A stretch of DNA of 7,167 bases, from assembly GCA_946186215.1 (NCBI GenBank), contig CAMHMM010000096.1, positions 1-7,167 of the forward strand. Reading direction: 5' to 3'. Both the position numbers and the translations under genes were made by a program. Origin of the DNA: an uncultured Ruminococcus sp. (GTDB taxonomy: Bacteria; Bacillota; Clostridia; Oscillospirales; Ruminococcaceae). This document shows positions 1 through 6,651 of the stretch, in pieces; position 1 is the stretch's first letter, and every line of letters starts with the position of its first letter. The notes beneath the pieces were generated by a model. It was not told the origin of the DNA, ran no database searches, and saw nothing but the letters and a program-made list of their open reading frames with translations.

Positions 1-1164
1 AAAAAGCCCCTTTATGCCTATGTAAATGCCCATCTCAACTGGATAACGGGGCTGTATTTCCCCATCGACCGTGAAGAGACCGCCGAGGACGGCACGAAAA
101 CGCTGTATGTCTGCTATATAATGAACCTTACCCGTTCGCCCGATGCGCAGATGTTTTCAAACTATCCGCCTGATGTGGCCGCAGAGGTTCTGGGCATCAG
201 CGTAAACCTTCAGAAAAAAGGGGATTTTTACACTTCTCTGCAGGAGGCTGCAGCAGATATCGCAAAGGTAGTGGGTTCGGAGATATGCGCTGTTCTGCTG
301 GTAGATAAGAATGAGAAAAATTGCACCCTTGTCAGCAACAAGGGACTGCATAATGAGTATTTCAAGGTCATGGCGGCAGATATGGGTCGCACGCCCTATG
401 AAGCGGCAAAGGCATGGGAAGAGGATCTGGCCAACAGCGACTGCATTTTATCAGATGATCTTTCCTTCATAGAAAAAAGTGATCCCGCGTGGTATGGATC
501 ACTGATGCGTTACAGCGTACACAGTATAATACTCTATGCAATACGCTTCAATACACGGCTTGTGGGCTTTATCTGGGCTGCAAACTACAATACCGAAAAA
601 ACAGAGCATATCAAAATGGTGCTGGAGCTTACTTCTTTCTTTATGAGCTCGGTAATAGCAAATCATCAGCTCCTGAACAGACTTGAAGTTATGAGCATGA
701 CGGATATGCTGACAGAAGTGAATAACCGCAATGCCATGAACAAGCGTGTGGATAGCCTTATCAGCGGAAGATCACATCCTCTTGCCATGGGTGTGGTATT
801 CGCCGATCTCAACGGGCTCAAAAGCGTTAACGACGAGCAGGGACATGATGCGGGTGACAGGCTGCTGAAAAAGGCTGCGTCATTGTTTATAATGGTTTAT
901 GACAATTGCGAGATATACCGTGCAGGCGGTGATGAATTTGTGGTATTCTGTCCGAATATGGAAAGGGATGAATTCGAGCGCCGTATTGTCGAACTGAAGG
1001 CTATGGCGCAGAGCACATCGGATATCCGATTTGCCGTGGGAAGCAGCTACTACGCAGGAGAATACGATATAACCAAGGCTATGCAGGAAGCAGATCAACA
1101 TATGTATCTTGATAAGCAGGAATACTATAAGTCCCATCAGCAGAAGAAGAGAGAGTGGGAATGA
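1..1164 (+). CDS. GAF-GGDEF diguanylate cyclase, 5'-truncated by the window edge
   Basis: Likely makes cyclic di-GMP from two GTP in response to a signal sensed by an N-terminal domain. The frame is open from base 1, so the ATG at 121 is probably internal and the true start lies to the left; 387 residues are visible. Residues about 65-220 look like a GAF sensor domain. Residues about 230-375 are the GGDEF domain, with a degenerate DxLTxxxNR entry (TDMLTEVNNR), the metal/substrate segment DLNGLKSVND followed by GHDAGD, and an intact GGDEF at residues 309-313 (bases 925-939). These residues suggest an active enzyme. The product-inhibition I-site (RxxD, ending five residues before GGDEF) is absent: Tyr and Cys occupy the Arg and Asp positions. 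No transmembrane segment is visible, but the missing N-terminus could hold one. It converges on the operon to its right and shows no functional link to it. Confidence 0.9.
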   Translation, partial: KKPLYAYVNAHLNWITGLYFPIDREETAEDGTKTLYVCYIMNLTRSPDAQMFSNYPPDVAAEVLGISVNLQKKGDFYTSLQEAAADIAKVVGSEICAVLLVDKNEKNCTLVSNKGLHNEYFKVMAADMGRTPYEAAKAWEEDLANSDCILSDDLSFIEKSDPAWYGSLMRYSVHSIILYAIRFNTRLVGFIWAANYNTEKTEHIKMVLELTSFFMSSVIANHQLLNRLEVMSMTDMLTEVNNRNAMNKRVDSLISGRSHPLAMGVVFADLNGLKSVNDEQGHDAGDRLLKKAASLFIMVYDNCEIYRAGGDEFVVFCPNMERDEFERRIVELKAMAQSTSDIRFAVGSSYYAGEYDITKAMQEADQHMYLDKQEYYKSHQQKKREWE

Positions 1165-1237
1165 TGAATCATACCAAAGCTCTCTGACAAAACGAAAGAT
1201 CAACAGATCCCTACATAGCGGATAATTCTTTGCAAAC

Positions 1238-1282
1238 ATGCCCTCAGGACTGCCTGAATCAATCGGCAGTTTCTGAGGGCAT
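1238..1282. terminator. Long hairpin between convergent genes, probable terminator
   Basis: A 10-bp perfect outer stem (1238-1247 with 1273-1282, ATGCCCTCAG/CTGAGGGCAT) continues through a small asymmetric bulge into a 6-bp inner stem (1249-1254 with 1265-1270), with a 10-base loop. It lies between the end of the GGDEF gene and the end of the ABC operon, so it could end transcription from either side. The T-runs flanking it are short on both strands (ATTTATT on +, GTTTG on -), so its strength as an intrinsic terminator is uncertain. The stop codon of the ATPase gene (1259-1261) is in the loop and its last codons form one arm. Confidence 0.6.
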
Positions 1283-2338
1283 ATTTATTAGTTCTCTGTT
1301 AAGTGCGTTCATGCTGCCAAAGTGCTTTGTGCAGCATATTACCTCGCGGCACTTTGCGATGATCTCCTTCGCTCGTGCGATGCTTTCGGGAGAAACAGGT
1401 TCAAAGGCTTTTTCTGTTACCACCATGCAGGCAAGTGCTGCGGCCGTAGGGTACTCGATGTCGTTTTCATGGAGAACACCTGCCGCAAAGGGAATGCCTC
1501 TTCGGTAGAGGTCGCGGTAGATATGTATGCCGCTGCCTCCGCCGCCTACAACGAATACCTGTGGCTCTCCTGTGCAGATCATTTCCGCTGTGCCGTATTC
1601 GGGGATAAATGTACCGACATCCACGCCGAACATGGTGTTTATCCGTTCAGCTGTGAATATCTCCTCGGGTGTGCCGATGCAGCTGATCTTCCCCTCGGAT
1701 GTGCATATGCATCTGTCGGAGAAGCGCTGTGCGAGATACAGCTCGTGCAATGTCATCACCACAGCTGTGCCCTCGGAGGCAAGCTCTCTGAGCAGTTGCA
1801 TCATCCTCAGCTTGTTCCCGAGATCAAGATATGAGGTGGGTTCATCGAGAAACATTATCTTAGGCTGCTGCGCGATGGCTGCCGCAAAGCACACAAGCTG
1901 CCGCTGTCCGTCGCTGATGCGGTCGATGTAGGTGTCGGCAAGAGATGCTATACCCGTGCGCTCCATAGCACCTTTTACGATCGCTTTGTCATTATCCGTG
2001 AGAATACCAAGCTTTCCCGTATATGGGTAACGGCCGATACTTACTGCATCCATGCAGGTCATGCGGTCGGGGGTGGTGCGTGCAGTGAGCAGCACCGCCA
2101 TTTTTTTTGAGCGTTCATCGGCAGTGTAAAGTGCAGTGCTTTTGCCGTCAAGAAACACTGTTCCCGACAGGGGAGAAAGCTGTGCGGCAAGAGTCCTGAG
2201 CAGTGTGGTCTTGCCTGCGCCGTTGCAGCCGATCAGTGTCACGACCTCACCACTGTTTATCTTTATCTGAGCATCGCTGATTATCGTTTTCCCGCGGTAG
2301 CCGGCACAAAGATCATCTGTTCTTATATATGCACTCAT
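1259..2338 (-). CDS. ABC transporter ATPase, BtuD/FecE type, with a C-terminal extra domain
   Basis: The ATP-hydrolysing subunit of the importer, acting on the cytoplasmic side of the permease encoded just upstream. The 359 residues include Walker A GCNGAGKTT (37-45), the signature ISDGQRQ (141-147), Walker B IMFLDEP (161-167), the D-loop SYLD (169-172) and the switch His198. Two departures from consensus are visible. The signature reads ISDGQ rather than LSGGQ, and the Q-loop glutamine appears replaced near Thr85 (VLLTAR). After the ATPase core, residues about 255-359 form an extra domain with a glycine-rich VVGGGGSG (263-270) and GVLHENDIEYP (287-297). Ordinary FecE/BtuD proteins of about 250-270 residues lack this. 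From memory, some clostridial and haloarchaeal cobalamin transporters carry a similar tail. The start ATG overlaps the permease stop (ATGA, 2335-2338), which implies translational coupling. The cobalamin riboswitch upstream points to a corrinoid-type substrate; iron-siderophore or heme remain possible from the family alone. Confidence 0.92.
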   Translation of the reverse strand: MSAYIRTDDLCAGYRGKTIISDAQIKINSGEVVTLIGCNGAGKTTLLRTLAAQLSPLSGTVFLDGKSTALYTADERSKKMAVLLTARTTPDRMTCMDAVSIGRYPYTGKLGILTDNDKAIVKGAMERTGIASLADTYIDRISDGQRQLVCFAAAIAQQPKIMFLDEPTSYLDLGNKLRMMQLLRELASEGTAVVMTLHELYLAQRFSDRCICTSEGKISCIGTPEEIFTAERINTMFGVDVGTFIPEYGTAEMICTGEPQVFVVGGGGSGIHIYRDLYRRGIPFAAGVLHENDIEYPTAAALACMVVTEKAFEPVSPESIARAKEIIAKCREVICCTKHFGSMNALNRELINMPSETAD

Positions 2339-3336
2339 TTCGCACCCCGTTTCAGCATCACAGCTATCACGACAGGAGCTCCGACGATAGCTGTTACAGT
2401 GCTTACGCTCATTTCAAGCGGTGAGAACATCATACGAGCAGCCAGATCACACCCCATGCAGAATACACCGCCGCCTATGAATACAGCCGGGATAAGCACG
2501 ATCGGTTCGGATGTGCGGAACACCGCTTTTATAAGATGGGGCACAGCAACGCCAACAAATGATACAGGCCCCGCGAATGCGGTCACAAGCGCGGAGAGCA
2601 GGCTTGAAAGAAGGATAAGTGCGACACGAAGCCTGCGGACATTTACGCCCACTGATGCGGCATAGCCCTCGCCAAGGCGGAATGCGCTCATGGGCTTTGA
2701 GAGCATGAACGCTGCCGCTGTTCCGACAATGGCCGCTGTGATGATCATAGGAAGATCTCTCTGAGCGATACCCGAAAAGCTGCCCATGGACCAGTTGTGG
2801 AGATTTACGATATTGGCATCATCCGCAAAGGTGACGGCTATATCTGTGACGGCGTTGCATATATACCCCGTCATTACTCCTGCAATGATAAGCTGTGCTG
2901 TGTTTTTTACCCTGCCCGAGACTGCAAGTATCAGTCCCATGCACAGAAGCGAGCCTGTGAATGCCGCGGCAGTCATCCCCAGTGAATTAGGGTACAGACC
3001 GTGTCCCATGGCAAATATCATAAGCACGGCAGTCATCAGCTTCGCTCCCGAGGATATGCCAAGTACATAGGGGCCTGCAATGGGATTGCCGAAATAAGTT
3101 TGGAGCAGAAATCCGGATACGGAAAGGGCTCCACCGAGAAGCATAGCTGCGAGTGTGCGGGGAAGGCGGATCCCGAGGATTATATTCTTAGTCATATCTG
3201 TGGCACTGCCGGAAAGGATATCTGCGATATCAGACAATCCTTTCCCGCTGCTTCCGGAGGATATCCCCGCAAGAAACAATAAGGCGGACAGCAGCAGCAG
3301 GGATATGTAGCATATGATGTATCTTCGTCTGCGCAT
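2335..3336 (-). CDS. ABC transporter permease, FecCD/BtuC family
   Basis: The membrane subunit of the importer; family members form homodimers with about ten helices per chain and carry cobalamin, heme or ferric siderophores. At 333 residues it has the usual length. Recognisable family segments are RLPR (57-60), the helix start GGALSVSGFLLQ (68-79), GNPIAGPYVLG (83-93), the likely ATPase-coupling segment LGEGYAASVG (221-230) and GPVSFVGVAVPHL (256-268). The N-terminus is an Arg-rich MRRRR followed by a hydrophobic helix, which fits a positive-inside topology. The ATG at 3336 is supported by a perfect AGGAGG five bases upstream. A gap of 16 bases separates it from the binding-protein gene, and it overlaps the ATPase start by 4 bases. 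Substrate choice rests on context: operon control by a cobalamin riboswitch. Confidence 0.94.
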   Translation of the reverse strand: MRRRRYIICYISLLLLSALLFLAGISSGSSGKGLSDIADILSGSATDMTKNIILGIRLPRTLAAMLLGGALSVSGFLLQTYFGNPIAGPYVLGISSGAKLMTAVLMIFAMGHGLYPNSLGMTAAAFTGSLLCMGLILAVSGRVKNTAQLIIAGVMTGYICNAVTDIAVTFADDANIVNLHNWSMGSFSGIAQRDLPMIITAAIVGTAAAFMLSKPMSAFRLGEGYAASVGVNVRRLRVALILLSSLLSALVTAFAGPVSFVGVAVPHLIKAVFRTSEPIVLIPAVFIGGGVFCMGCDLAARMMFSPLEMSVSTVTAIVGAPVVIAVMLKRGAK

Positions 3337-3341
3337 ATATC

Positions 3342-3347
3342 CCTCCT
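3342..3347 (-). promoter_or_regulatory. Strong ribosome binding site for the permease gene
   Basis: AGGAGG on the minus strand, five bases before the ATG at 3336. It is the only consensus-strength site inside the operon and sits at the only junction that lacks a stop/start overlap. This supports the chosen start and suggests independent translation initiation here. Confidence 0.8.
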
Positions 3348-3352
3348 GTATG

Positions 3353-4450
3353 CTATCCGCATTTTTTCAGGTATGTAAGGTCTTCGCCGCTGCCGTTGAA
3401 AACTGTCGCAAGGTCTGCAATCATTTCGGCTGCTCCTGTTGTCTGCTGGAACATATTCTGCTCTGTAACCCAAACCTTGCCGCTTTTTACTGCGGGAAGG
3501 TCGGCGAGCATCGGCTGCTTTTCGATCATTTCTGCGATAGTATCGGTATCGCGGTCAATTGTAGAATTGTAGATGAGAATATCCGCATCCGCCGCATATT
3601 CATAGAATACCTCGAACTGGATATTCGCTGTGGAAAGAGCGTTTTCATCAAAGCCCAGATCTGCGCCGTCAAAGAGATATTCTCCTCCGGCAAGGCGTAT
3701 CATTTCCGATACATAGTCTCCCGGTTTTCGTATGATGACATAGCCGTTGGGCGCAATATAGAAAAATGCTGTTTTCGGTTTATCTCCGTCAGGATTTGCG
3801 GCTGTGACGGATGTGAACACGGCTTTCTTTTTTTCAAAATAGCTTTGCGCTTCGTCGGGGATACCGAGTATCAGTCCGTAGAGCTTTATCCATTCAAGCC
3901 TGCCGAGCGGATGGCTCTCATAGCTCGATCTTTCCGTCAGCACGGGAATGCCGAGGGATGAAAGCTTTTCCTTTACCTCAGGCGTGTGGTATATCATAGT
4001 CGATTCGATGGCAAGGCCGCAGTCTGTGAGCTGTTCATAATCGGGGGCTGAGTATTTTCCCACGAATTTAAGGCTGCCGCTGTCCATTGCGTCCCTTACG
4101 GCGGGTAAAGACCAGTCTTCATATTTTGTGGAGCACATCGTCACATCGCCAAGTCTGCCGAGTCCGTCAAAAAGATCGAGAGAGGAGGATGCGGCATTGT
4201 AAATATTCTTTACAGGCTGCTGTATTACGGTCATATCCGTTTCGGGAGCGGTCATGTCCTTGGGGACGAGCAGAAAGCGGTCATCGCCTATGAATATTTC
4301 CGCACAGCCGTCCTTACGCAGTGCCACCTCAAACTGTGTTGCATAATCAAGCTGCATCCTGTCTGTGCCCGTGGATATTTCCGGCGCTGTGTCAGTACGG
4401 AAGCACCCGCACAGAAGGATACAGAAAAATACTGCAAGAAAACGCCTCAT
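3353..4450 (-). CDS. Substrate-binding lipoprotein of the BtuF/FepB-type importer
   Basis: Captures the substrate outside the membrane and delivers it to the permease. The 365 residues start with a short signal peptide, MRRFLAVFF..., ending in a lipobox LCGC, with Cys16 as the predicted lipidated residue. The body matches the class III (helical-backbone) binding-protein pattern. An N-terminal lobe runs to about residue 190 (NIYNAASSS at 82-90, then LDLFDGLGRLGDV) and includes GLAIEST (145-151), typical of these proteins. A connecting helix around 184-207 follows (RLEWIKLYGLILG), then a C-terminal lobe with YVSEMIRLAGGEYLF (246-260) and DADILIYNS (288-296). The ATG overlaps the stop of the preceding gene (ATGA, 4447-4450). 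The ligand cannot be read from sequence; the riboswitch and cbiK favour a cobalt-tetrapyrrole. Confidence 0.88.
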   Translation of the reverse strand: MRRFLAVFFCILLCGCFRTDTAPEISTGTDRMQLDYATQFEVALRKDGCAEIFIGDDRFLLVPKDMTAPETDMTVIQQPVKNIYNAASSSLDLFDGLGRLGDVTMCSTKYEDWSLPAVRDAMDSGSLKFVGKYSAPDYEQLTDCGLAIESTMIYHTPEVKEKLSSLGIPVLTERSSYESHPLGRLEWIKLYGLILGIPDEAQSYFEKKKAVFTSVTAANPDGDKPKTAFFYIAPNGYVIIRKPGDYVSEMIRLAGGEYLFDGADLGFDENALSTANIQFEVFYEYAADADILIYNSTIDRDTDTIAEMIEKQPMLADLPAVKSGKVWVTEQNMFQQTTGAAEMIADLATVFNGSGEDLTYLKKCG

Positions 4451-5409
4451 CTGCTTTCCAGTGTGGAGCTGTCAAAGTAAAGTGTATATTCTATTTCATG
4501 AGGTGTGCTCATGGCAGTAGTGTCTGCACTTACTGACAGCTTTGAATCAAATTTATTTACGGGTATAACAAAAACAGAGTTTTCCTCTGTGCTCACAGGC
4601 AGCAGCTTTTCATCGTTTACGATCATATAATCGTATTTGTTGCTGCTCCAAATGATCTCGGCCTGTGCCGTGCCGTCCTTTACGGTAAGCAGGGCAGGGG
4701 ACTGCACAGAAGCTCTGCCTGAGCCGCCTTCAAGCGTTACAGCGATATTGTATTCACCATCAGACAGGCCGAGGCTTTCGGCTGTGTTGAAGGTGCCTTC
4801 GGCAAATGCCTCATCGGGCAGGGAATCCGCACGGAATACCAGCACACGGCCGTACCATTCTTCCTTTTTGCGGCTGAAGGCTGCACAGTCGATCTCCATG
4901 TCGAGCGCTTCAACGGGTACGGTGAAGCGGTGAGCCTCACCACTTTCATCGCACGGGATAAATGCGCTTTCATCTGCTGCTGCGGCCTCTTCCTCCGTGC
5001 CCATGAAAAGGTATTTGTACCCTGTTCCGCTCATGGTCATAACAGCGGTCATACTGCCGTTTTCCACAGTCAGCTCGCACTCTGTTATTTTAAACATTGA
5101 TGAGCTTGAATCAACGGATATGCTGTATGTGCCATCCTTGAGCTGATCCGCATAAACTGCAGTCATCCCTTCGTAGCCGACTTCCTCTGGAGCCACTGTT
5201 TCATGAGTGCTTTCCGCAGTGGTCTCGGCTTCTGTTTCGGCAGCAGTGGTATCCTCTGTTTGGGCAGATGTTGTCGTTTCTGCCGCTTCGGTCTGCAATA
5301 CTGCTGTTGTTTCGCTTACAGAAGTATTGGACGCTGTCTGATTCTGTGCGCCGCAGGCGGCAAGCATTGCTGCACATACAGCGCATACAAATATTATCCT
5401 TTTTTTCAT
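4447..5409 (-). CDS. Surface lipoprotein with two NEAT-like repeats
   Basis: A predicted cell-surface lipoprotein of 320 residues, possibly a tetrapyrrole-binding relay. It has a signal peptide with lipobox LAAC (Cys19) and a Thr/Glu/Ala-rich linker (about 22-78) that would let the folded part reach through the wall. Two homologous domains follow. Repeat 1 is about residues 90-197, beginning KDGTYSISVD, with ECELTVENGSMTAVM and then GYKYLFMG. Repeat 2 is about 215-313, beginning SDGEYNIAVT, with PALLTVKDGTAQAEI and then KYDYMIVN. The order (DGxY beta strand, a VxxG beta hairpin, then Y-x-Y) resembles the NEAT/iron-transport-associated fold, whose heme ligand in known members is a tyrosine in a YxxxY motif. 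Here the spacing is YxY, so heme binding is not assured. It overlaps cbiK and the binding-protein gene by 4 bases on each side. Co-expression with an importer supports a ligand-handling role; the exact ligand is unknown. Confidence 0.87.
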   Translation of the reverse strand: MKKRIIFVCAVCAAMLAACGAQNQTASNTSVSETTAVLQTEAAETTTSAQTEDTTAAETEAETTAESTHETVAPEEVGYEGMTAVYADQLKDGTYSISVDSSSSMFKITECELTVENGSMTAVMTMSGTGYKYLFMGTEEEAAAADESAFIPCDESGEAHRFTVPVEALDMEIDCAAFSRKKEEWYGRVLVFRADSLPDEAFAEGTFNTAESLGLSDGEYNIAVTLEGGSGRASVQSPALLTVKDGTAQAEIIWSSNKYDYMIVNDEKLLPVSTEENSVFVIPVNKFDSKLSVSADTTAMSTPHEIEYTLYFDSSTLESR

Positions 5410-6506
5410 TCGCTTACCTTGTCGATAGCTGCCTGTGCATGATCCTTGTAGATCTCGCGGATCTGCTCATTTTCGCCGAGACCTCTGAGAAGCACCTCAA
5501 CATTGTAGCCGTTTGCCTCGAATATGCTCTTCCAGGAATCCTCTTCATCGCCTGCCATGTCGTTGTTTGCATGGTCACCTGCTACGACCATGAGAGGCTC
5601 GAGCACTACTCTTTCATATTCGCCTGCCTGTACAAGTGCGAGCACATCATCAACAGAAGGAGTTGCCTCGACTGTACCTATATAGTAGTTAGCAAAGCCA
5701 TCTGCGGTGAGAAGATCCTGCATTTTCTGGTAAACGGCGTTGGAATCAGCCTCGGTGCCGTGTCCCATGAATACGATAGCTGTCTTGCCGTCGTCATATT
5801 CCTTTGTCCAGTCGGTTATAGCGGTCTCAACACGCTTGAAATCATCATCGGAGGTGAGAAGGGGCTCGCCGAAGGATACGGATTCAAAGCCGTCTGCATA
5901 CTGACCTACCTGTGCAATAAGGTCGTTATATTCAAGGCCGTTCATAAGGTGTGTGGGCTGAACAACAAGGTTTTTAACGCCGTTGTCGAGAGCACGCTGC
6001 ATAGCCTGATCAACATCATCGATGATCTCGCCGTCGCGTTTTGCGACATGGTCTATGATTATATTTGCAGTAAAGCCTCTGCGCACATCATACTCGGGGA
6101 AGCTGTCTGCAAGCGAGGATTCTATTGCGCCTATTGTGAGTCTTCTGCTGTCGTTGAAGCTTGTGCCGAAGCTCAGCACGAGAAGCTCATTCTCACCGAT
6201 GCCGTCCTGATTTCTGGGATCGTCAAGGGAAGCGTCGCCTGTATCGTAATTTTCCTCGTCCTCTTCCTCAGCTGCTTCCTCACCCTTGGTCTCTTCTGTT
6301 TCAGCAGCGGTGTCTTCAGTCTCCTCTGCTGTGGTTTCTTCGGATTCTGCCTCGGTTTCTGTTTCCTGTGCGGTCTCAGCCTGTGTTGTTTCGGGCTGTG
6401 CGGACTCAGCGGCGGTGTCTGCGGGAGCGGATGTGCTGCCGCCGGAGGAGCAGGCTGTGAGCATTGCTGCAAGGAGAAGTGCTGTGATAACGGATGACTT
6501 TTTCAT
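5406..6506 (-). CDS. cbiK: CbiK-type sirohydrochlorin cobaltochelatase, exported as a lipoprotein
   Basis: Class II chelatase family: CbiK inserts Co2+ into sirohydrochlorin early in anaerobic cobalamin synthesis. The chelatase domain covers residues about 105-366 and opens with ENELLVLSFGTSFNDSR. The metal-ligand residues expected from Salmonella CbiK are all present: His249 (MGHGTE), Glu280 (GTVEATP) and His312 (AGDHANNDMAGD); LGEN follows at 343-346. Unlike Salmonella CbiK, it has a signal peptide with lipobox LTAC (Cys19) and a very acidic Glu/Thr/Ala linker (about 25-100), so it should be anchored outside the membrane. Desulfovibrio vulgaris has a periplasmic CbiK, so export has precedent. 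The start at 6506 is chosen over an in-frame ATG at 6563 because it begins the signal peptide (MKKSS), has AAAGGAA just upstream, and lies after the leader terminator; the 6563 start would lie inside that terminator. It is the first gene of the operon. In vivo it could act on iron, nickel or another tetrapyrrole. Confidence 0.93.
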   Translation of the reverse strand: MKKSSVITALLLAAMLTACSSGGSTSAPADTAAESAQPETTQAETAQETETEAESEETTAEETEDTAAETEETKGEEAAEEEDEENYDTGDASLDDPRNQDGIGENELLVLSFGTSFNDSRRLTIGAIESSLADSFPEYDVRRGFTANIIIDHVAKRDGEIIDDVDQAMQRALDNGVKNLVVQPTHLMNGLEYNDLIAQVGQYADGFESVSFGEPLLTSDDDFKRVETAITDWTKEYDDGKTAIVFMGHGTEADSNAVYQKMQDLLTADGFANYYIGTVEATPSVDDVLALVQAGEYERVVLEPLMVVAGDHANNDMAGDEEDSWKSIFEANGYNVEVLLRGLGENEQIREIYKDHAQAAIDKVSE

Positions 6507-6510
6507 ACTA

Positions 6511-6517
6511 TTCCTTT
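6511..6517 (-). promoter_or_regulatory. Ribosome binding site deciding the cbiK start
   Basis: AAAGGAA on the minus strand ends four bases before the ATG at 6506. It lies just after the leader terminator and is the best evidence for the 6506 start over the upstream in-frame ATG at 6563. Confidence 0.75.
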
Positions 6518-6523
6518 CTACGG

Positions 6524-6562
6524 GCAAAAATGCCTCTTTATCGCATAAACGAAAAAGAGGCA
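6524..6562 (-). terminator. Intrinsic terminator of the cobalamin riboswitch leader
   Basis: On the minus strand TGCCTCTTT (6562-6554) pairs with AAAGAGGCA (6539-6531), a 9-bp stem. After one mismatch it continues as TCG/CGA (6552-6550 with 6543-6541), and five T residues follow (6530-6526). It lies between the aptamer and the cbiK ribosome site, exactly where a transcriptional riboswitch places its expression platform. Ligand binding should favour this hairpin and stop transcription before cbiK. Confidence 0.85.
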
Positions 6563-6621
6563 ACCTTAATAAGCCCTGCGTTTTTTGTTCAAAAAAGCAA
6601 AGCTGTAAATGGTACGATCAA

Positions 6622-6627
6622 TGCCTC
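6622..6627 (-). promoter_or_regulatory. Candidate antiterminator hexamer GAGGCA
   Basis: This GAGGCA copies the one in the 3' arm of the terminator (6536-6531), so it can pair with TGCCTC at 6562-6557 and block the terminator. It lies between the P13 hairpin and the terminator. A small hairpin, CGTGA/TCACG (6641-6637 with 6631-6627), abuts it and shares its first base, and could influence whether it is free to pair. The core pairing is only 6 bp, so this is an inference from complementarity. Confidence 0.5.
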
Positions 6628-6651
6628 GTGATCATGTCACGGATACTCACC

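Noticed and set aside
121..1164. The ATG at 121 as the true start of the GGDEF gene
   Set aside because: The frame stays open to base 1 with sensible protein sequence upstream (for example LYAYVNAHLNWITGLYF), so the gene is more likely cut by the window edge.
3314..3961. Open frame of 215 codons on the + strand opposite the binding-protein gene
   Set aside because: No recognisable domain; the minus strand carries a clear lipoprotein binding protein over the same bases.
5268..6497. Open frame of 409 codons on the + strand opposite cbiK and the start of the NEAT-like gene
   Set aside because: Its product is a Cys/Leu/Phe-rich low-complexity mirror of the Glu/Thr/Ala linkers. The minus frame has conserved catalytic motifs, a signal peptide and a ribosome site, so the + frame is a by-product of codon bias.
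6507..6563. Extension of cbiK to the in-frame ATG at 6563
   Set aside because: It would place coding sequence inside the leader terminator, bury the signal peptide behind 19 residues and ignore the AAAGGAA site before 6506.
6578..6598. A6/T6 hairpin in the leader (minus strand GCTTTTTTGAACAAAAAACGC as two short arms) as a second terminator
   Set aside because: The stem is almost all A-U with a bulge and no following T-run. It may be a spacer or part of an alternative fold, but there is no support for termination.
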